Assembly: GCA_964355675.1 (NCBI GenBank)
Contig: CAYHEC010000015.1
Coordinates: forward strand, 1 to 64,000
Reading direction: 5' to 3'
DNA: 64,000 nt
From: CAMBDS01 sp964355675
GTDB lineage: Bacteria > Electryoneota > AABM5-125-24 > Hatepunaeales > Hatepunaeaceae
This document shows, one piece after another, positions 61,483-64,000 of the stretch (the first letter of the stretch is position 1; each line of letters begins with the position of its first letter). The position numbers and the translations under genes were made by a program. The notes below the pieces were generated by a model that ran no database searches, was not told the origin of the DNA, and saw nothing but the letters and a program-made list of their open reading frames with translations.

Positions 61483-63354
61483 TCAGGGAGTGAAGATCGC
61501 CTTTTGTAAAGAAGTCTTGCCCGCTGATTCGAGCCTTACCAAATAGACGCCAGCTCCGATGCTTTCCGGCGACCAGTTGATGACGTGGGCTCCAGGAGTG
61601 CTTGGTCCATTAATGAGAGTTTGAACTTTCCGTCCCGTCAGATCGAAGACCGAGAGGTTAATCTTACCAGGAACAAGAGTCGAATATTCTATCATCAAGC
61701 TCTTATTGAAGGGATTTGGATAGGTGCGTGTCAATCCGAAAGACGTCGGTCTAACCGGACCAGATTCGCTGATTGCGCTTAGTGGTCGTGTCCAGATACG
61801 TCCAGGGGCGACGGCGATGGTCTGATTGTTTACAAACCCATCAGCGGCAAAACCACAGATGTAAATCAACCTACTGGTGTCGAGTTCTGCGGCTTGGAAG
61901 GCGTCAAGAAGGTTCCAGGTAAGTGAAGTATCCCCCCGCTCGGCCGCAAATGTGTGGGCTATGTAATGGTAGTCATAAATCAGAGACGGATTCTCACTCA
62001 GCCCTGTGATATCCTCTGTCCAGAAAAGATATACCGTGAACGCGACGTCGGTTTCGTTGGAGTCGGAGATTGAGAAGTGAATAGGATACTGTTCGTCAAC
62101 CAACACGGAAGTTGAATCATCCTCTGGATTCCAAATACTTAACTCAGGCGGAGGATTCCAATTGACCGTAAATGTTTGTTCAGCAACATTGTTACGCTCG
62201 TCTGATTCTTCGATCTGTCCGCCATTGTCAACTGGAGTATCCAACTCCCAACGAACGGTATGCTCACCAGAGACAACTTCCCAAAGAGTGTCGGCTTCGG
62301 TAATAAAGGTTGTATCCGCACGTGCAATAACAGTGCGCTCTTCGCGATAAATTTCTTGATCGTCGAGGTAGCAGACGATGTTGAAAGGACCGCATTCGCC
62401 GGCTCCGTTAGCGCCCCATTTCAGTCGGAAGCGCACGTGGTCGTTGTTCTGTGGATAATTGGTGTTCCAGTCTATGTTTTCTTCATCGACCGGATAGCCA
62501 TACTGCATCAGTATCGGCTGAATTTCGAACAGTCCATCATCCCACATCACCTGCACGTCATCAATAAACGCGCCGCGACCATTGTTGACGTCGATGACTC
62601 GATCATTTGATTGCCATACAAAAGCGAGCCAGCAGGTTTGCTGACCGATGTAGCTGATCGTATCGATAATCTGCCCTTGAGCGTTGAGCATTCGCAGACT
62701 GTCGAGGAAGAATTCACGGCGCTGCCAGTCACGCGAATCGAACGGAAATTTAGTAATCGAAACACGTCCGCTGTCATCGATAAATGTCCCGAATGCCAGT
62801 CTGGTACGAAAGTTATTTCCATTCAGAGTCATATTATTGACACTGTTAGAAACTACTACGCAGAGCGAATCCCTTGATCCGTACTGCACATCGACATAAT
62901 ACCAGAAACTTATTCCTGCCCGAGTTGCATTTCTTAGGTTGAAAGGACCCCACCAAGTCCAAGCGTTCTGGTTGTGTTCGTAAAGATCGTCTTCAGGCCA
63001 GCGAGGATGATCGACGTCGCCACGATTTGTCCAAGCACACCAAATGGATTGTGGAAACTCCTCGCGTTGACGGATGTAGGAGTTATAAATAAAGTTCTGA
63101 ACACCCCAACTGAAGTCGGTCGCAACGGGTTCACCCCGGTAATATTGCGGCCACGGATTGTAATGCCAACGTTGATTGACATTTTGTAACGGCGTCTGCC
63201 AAGGCCATTGCTGAACCGGTCGCACTTGCTGATTCTTGTCGAAATACTCGACAAGTATGCTGCGCCAGATTCCAAACCCACTGCTTGCCGAGATGACAAC
63301 CACCAGCAGAGCCAGCAGCGTAATCTCAAAAAACTTTTTCGTTCCTGTACTCAT
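61483..63354 (-). CDS. Secreted protein with type IX sorting domain
   Basis: 623 residues from ATG 63354 with GGAGG five bases upstream; the frame upstream of it is not coding. Signal peptide (EITLLALLVVVISASSGFG). Mature N-terminus with RSILVEYFDKNQQVRPVQQ, many Trp and aromatics (AWTNRGDVDHPRWPEDDLYE). Residues about 270-410 resemble a CARDB-type fold (FNIVCYLDDQEIYREERT, SDERNNVAEQTFTVNW). C-terminus TYPNPFNKSLMIEYSTL and LTGRKVQTLINGPS, ending KAIFTP, the sorting domain. Possibly immune-like or carbohydrate-binding surface protein. Confidence 0.8.
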   Translation of the reverse strand: MSTGTKKFFEITLLALLVVVISASSGFGIWRSILVEYFDKNQQVRPVQQWPWQTPLQNVNQRWHYNPWPQYYRGEPVATDFSWGVQNFIYNSYIRQREEFPQSIWCAWTNRGDVDHPRWPEDDLYEHNQNAWTWWGPFNLRNATRAGISFWYYVDVQYGSRDSLCVVVSNSVNNMTLNGNNFRTRLAFGTFIDDSGRVSITKFPFDSRDWQRREFFLDSLRMLNAQGQIIDTISYIGQQTCWLAFVWQSNDRVIDVNNGRGAFIDDVQVMWDDGLFEIQPILMQYGYPVDEENIDWNTNYPQNNDHVRFRLKWGANGAGECGPFNIVCYLDDQEIYREERTVIARADTTFITEADTLWEVVSGEHTVRWELDTPVDNGGQIEESDERNNVAEQTFTVNWNPPPELSIWNPEDDSTSVLVDEQYPIHFSISDSNETDVAFTVYLFWTEDITGLSENPSLIYDYHYIAHTFAAERGDTSLTWNLLDAFQAAELDTSRLIYICGFAADGFVNNQTIAVAPGRIWTRPLSAISESGPVRPTSFGLTRTYPNPFNKSLMIEYSTLVPGKINLSVFDLTGRKVQTLINGPSTPGAHVINWSPESIGAGVYLVRLESAGKTSLQKAIFTP

Positions 63355-63535
63355 TAAGTCCTCCACCATGTTTCGCCGATTCGTAAGTGTATGGCGTTTT
63401 CCTTTACCGCGCCAAGGTGTCTCTGCCACTCGATTAAGTGGTTCAGGGAACCGTATGGGGCGCGCTAAATGCATAATTCAAAAAAATCTCCGGCGTGAAT
63501 TCACACGGCCAGATACTTTTCACCGGTAGTTATTC

Positions 63536-63564
63536 AATGTAATGCATCATTGACGCATTGTCAA
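63536..63564 (-). promoter_or_regulatory. Promoter TTGACA-N17-TACATT
   Basis: On the minus strand TTGACA (63564-63559), exactly 17 bases, TACATT (63541-63536), about 180 bases before the secreted-protein start. Confidence 0.6.
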
Positions 63565-63663
63565 GTTATTTCGACCGTTGTCGGCTCATTTATTCGGTAT
63601 AAACTCCAGTTTCTTAAATTAATCGAAACATGTTCATTTCTATATTTTTACAGTAGGCATATT

Positions 63664-63856
63664 GGGTCTGTTGAAAAAGTCCTAAGGATCGGTAGGACGG
63701 GGCTCCGTACCCGTCCACCTAAGCATTTCTCATTCCGGCGAAAGCCAGAATCTATCCCTGTTTCGCAAAGAGTTACTGGCTTTCGCCGGTATGAAAGCAG
63801 GCGGAGCCCCGTTCTACCGGCAAAATACCCGGTTTTCAACCTTTTTCAACCGGCTC
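63664..63856. repeat. 193-bp nested TIR-bounded element
   Basis: Left end GGGTCTGTTGAAAAAGTCC (63664-63682); the right end, reverse complemented, is GAGCCGGTTGAAAAAGGTT. Outer arms CGGTAGGACGGGGCTCCG and CGGAGCCCCGTTCTACCG match at 17 of 18. An inner hairpin, CATTCCGGCGAAAGCCAG / CTGGCTTTCGCCGGTATG, also matches at 17 of 18. Near the centre is CCACCTAAGCA. Confidence 0.75.
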
Positions 63857-63866
63857 ACTCTTATGC

Positions 63867-64000
63867 CTAACTGGATATCAACCCTTTGATCAACGTCATC
63901 TTTTCGAGACGTGATAACTCAACCCGGTCGGATGATCCCGGATTTCTTTCAATTCTGGACAGAATAGCCTCGTAAATTGCTCCCATCGCCCTCGCCGCCC
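63867..64000 (-). CDS. C-terminal end of a likely squalene/phytoene synthase
   Basis: The frame ending at 63867 and open to the window edge reads RAMGAIYEAILSRIERN, RVELSRLEKMTLIKGLISS. Squalene and phytoene synthases end in this way: an IYxx(I/L)LxRIE helix, then 'RVxLSRxxKL'. Only 44 residues are visible, with no catalytic Asp motif, so the family call is tentative. It would make hydroxysqualene, squalene or a carotenoid precursor. Confidence 0.55.
   Translation of the reverse strand, partial: AARAMGAIYEAILSRIERNPGSSDRVELSRLEKMTLIKGLISS

Noticed and set aside
63550..63870. Plus-strand frame of about 100 residues near the right end
   Set aside because: It is a translated palindromic element (63664-63856).
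1..64000. tRNA, rRNA, prophage or complete insertion sequence
   Set aside because: I looked for tRNA-like TPsiC arms, rRNA blocks, integrase or transposase motifs, and saw none; a tRNA missed by eye remains possible.

Overview
The window (about 48-50% GC) looks like a chromosomal contig from an uncultured Gram-negative bacterium of the FCB (Fibrobacteres-Chlorobi-Bacteroidetes) assemblage or a related candidate phylum. This is inference: three complete large secreted proteins end in a PNPFN-type C-terminal sorting domain as used by type IX secretion (a fourth survives as a gene fragment), several lipoproteins carry clear lipoboxes, one outer-membrane barrel ends in Phe, and the RND/MFP pair and SulP/DoxX/DUF4159-DUF4175 genes fit such a host. 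No rRNA, tRNA, CRISPR array, transposase or phage gene was recognised.

Layout. 1-2.5 kb: two secreted proteins (minus strand; the first runs off the left edge). 3-7.4 kb: an error-prone repair cassette, a catalytically degenerate Y-family polymerase (ImuB-like) followed by DnaE2, behind a TTGACA-N17-TATATT promoter with dyad sequences. 7.5-10.2 kb: double-PDZ protein, and an ACR3 arsenite exporter coupled to a small thioredoxin-like protein. 10.5-14 kb: a 1180-residue sorted secreted protein. 14.1-18.4 kb: DUF2953, a small membrane protein, a lipoprotein gamma-glutamyltranspeptidase and a DctM-like permease. 18.8-25.2 kb: DUF4159-DUF4175 pair, then a hybrid histidine kinase and a response regulator that seems to start at ATT. 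25.5-32 kb: small lipoprotein, class A PBP with an overlapping unknown gene, aconitase. 32.6-36.9 kb: transglutaminase-like protein, a small accessory island (DUF4258, YgiT zinc finger, HsdR-N-like nuclease, DUF433) beside a duplicated gene remnant, and GAPDH. 37-45 kb: sorted secreted protein, NmrA-like protein, Tyr/Pro-rich lipoprotein plus barrel, SulP transporter. 45-50.4 kb: one probable operon read right to left: beta-helix lipoprotein, PLD-like protein, HlyD-like protein, VTC polyphosphate-polymerase domain, DUF4956, DoxX. 50.6-57 kb: lone ketoacid:ferredoxin oxidoreductase gamma subunit, RND efflux pair, O-methyltransferase plus SRPBCC protein. 57.5-64 kb: two tandem paralogous glycosyltransferases, GNAT, pirin, a sorted secreted protein, and the C-terminal end of a likely squalene/phytoene synthase.

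The most unusual signal lies in the repeats. A family of short (110-195 bp) modular palindromic elements runs through the window. Several are bounded by imperfect terminal inverted repeats near GGGTCTGTTGAAAAAGTC, contain interchangeable hairpins, and share a central CACTTAAGCAC-like motif. Pieces of the same family sit in frame inside genes: twice in dnaE2, at the 5' end of a PLD-like gene, and at the stop codon of a glycosyltransferase. A second repeat class consists of tandem heptamers whose unit differs from site to site while the period stays 7. The longest, 12 units, occupies the leader of the imuB-dnaE2 operon and leaves that gene without an obvious canonical start codon. Strong promoters with exact 17-base spacing and hairpin terminators with a GTCAACC core are also recurrent.
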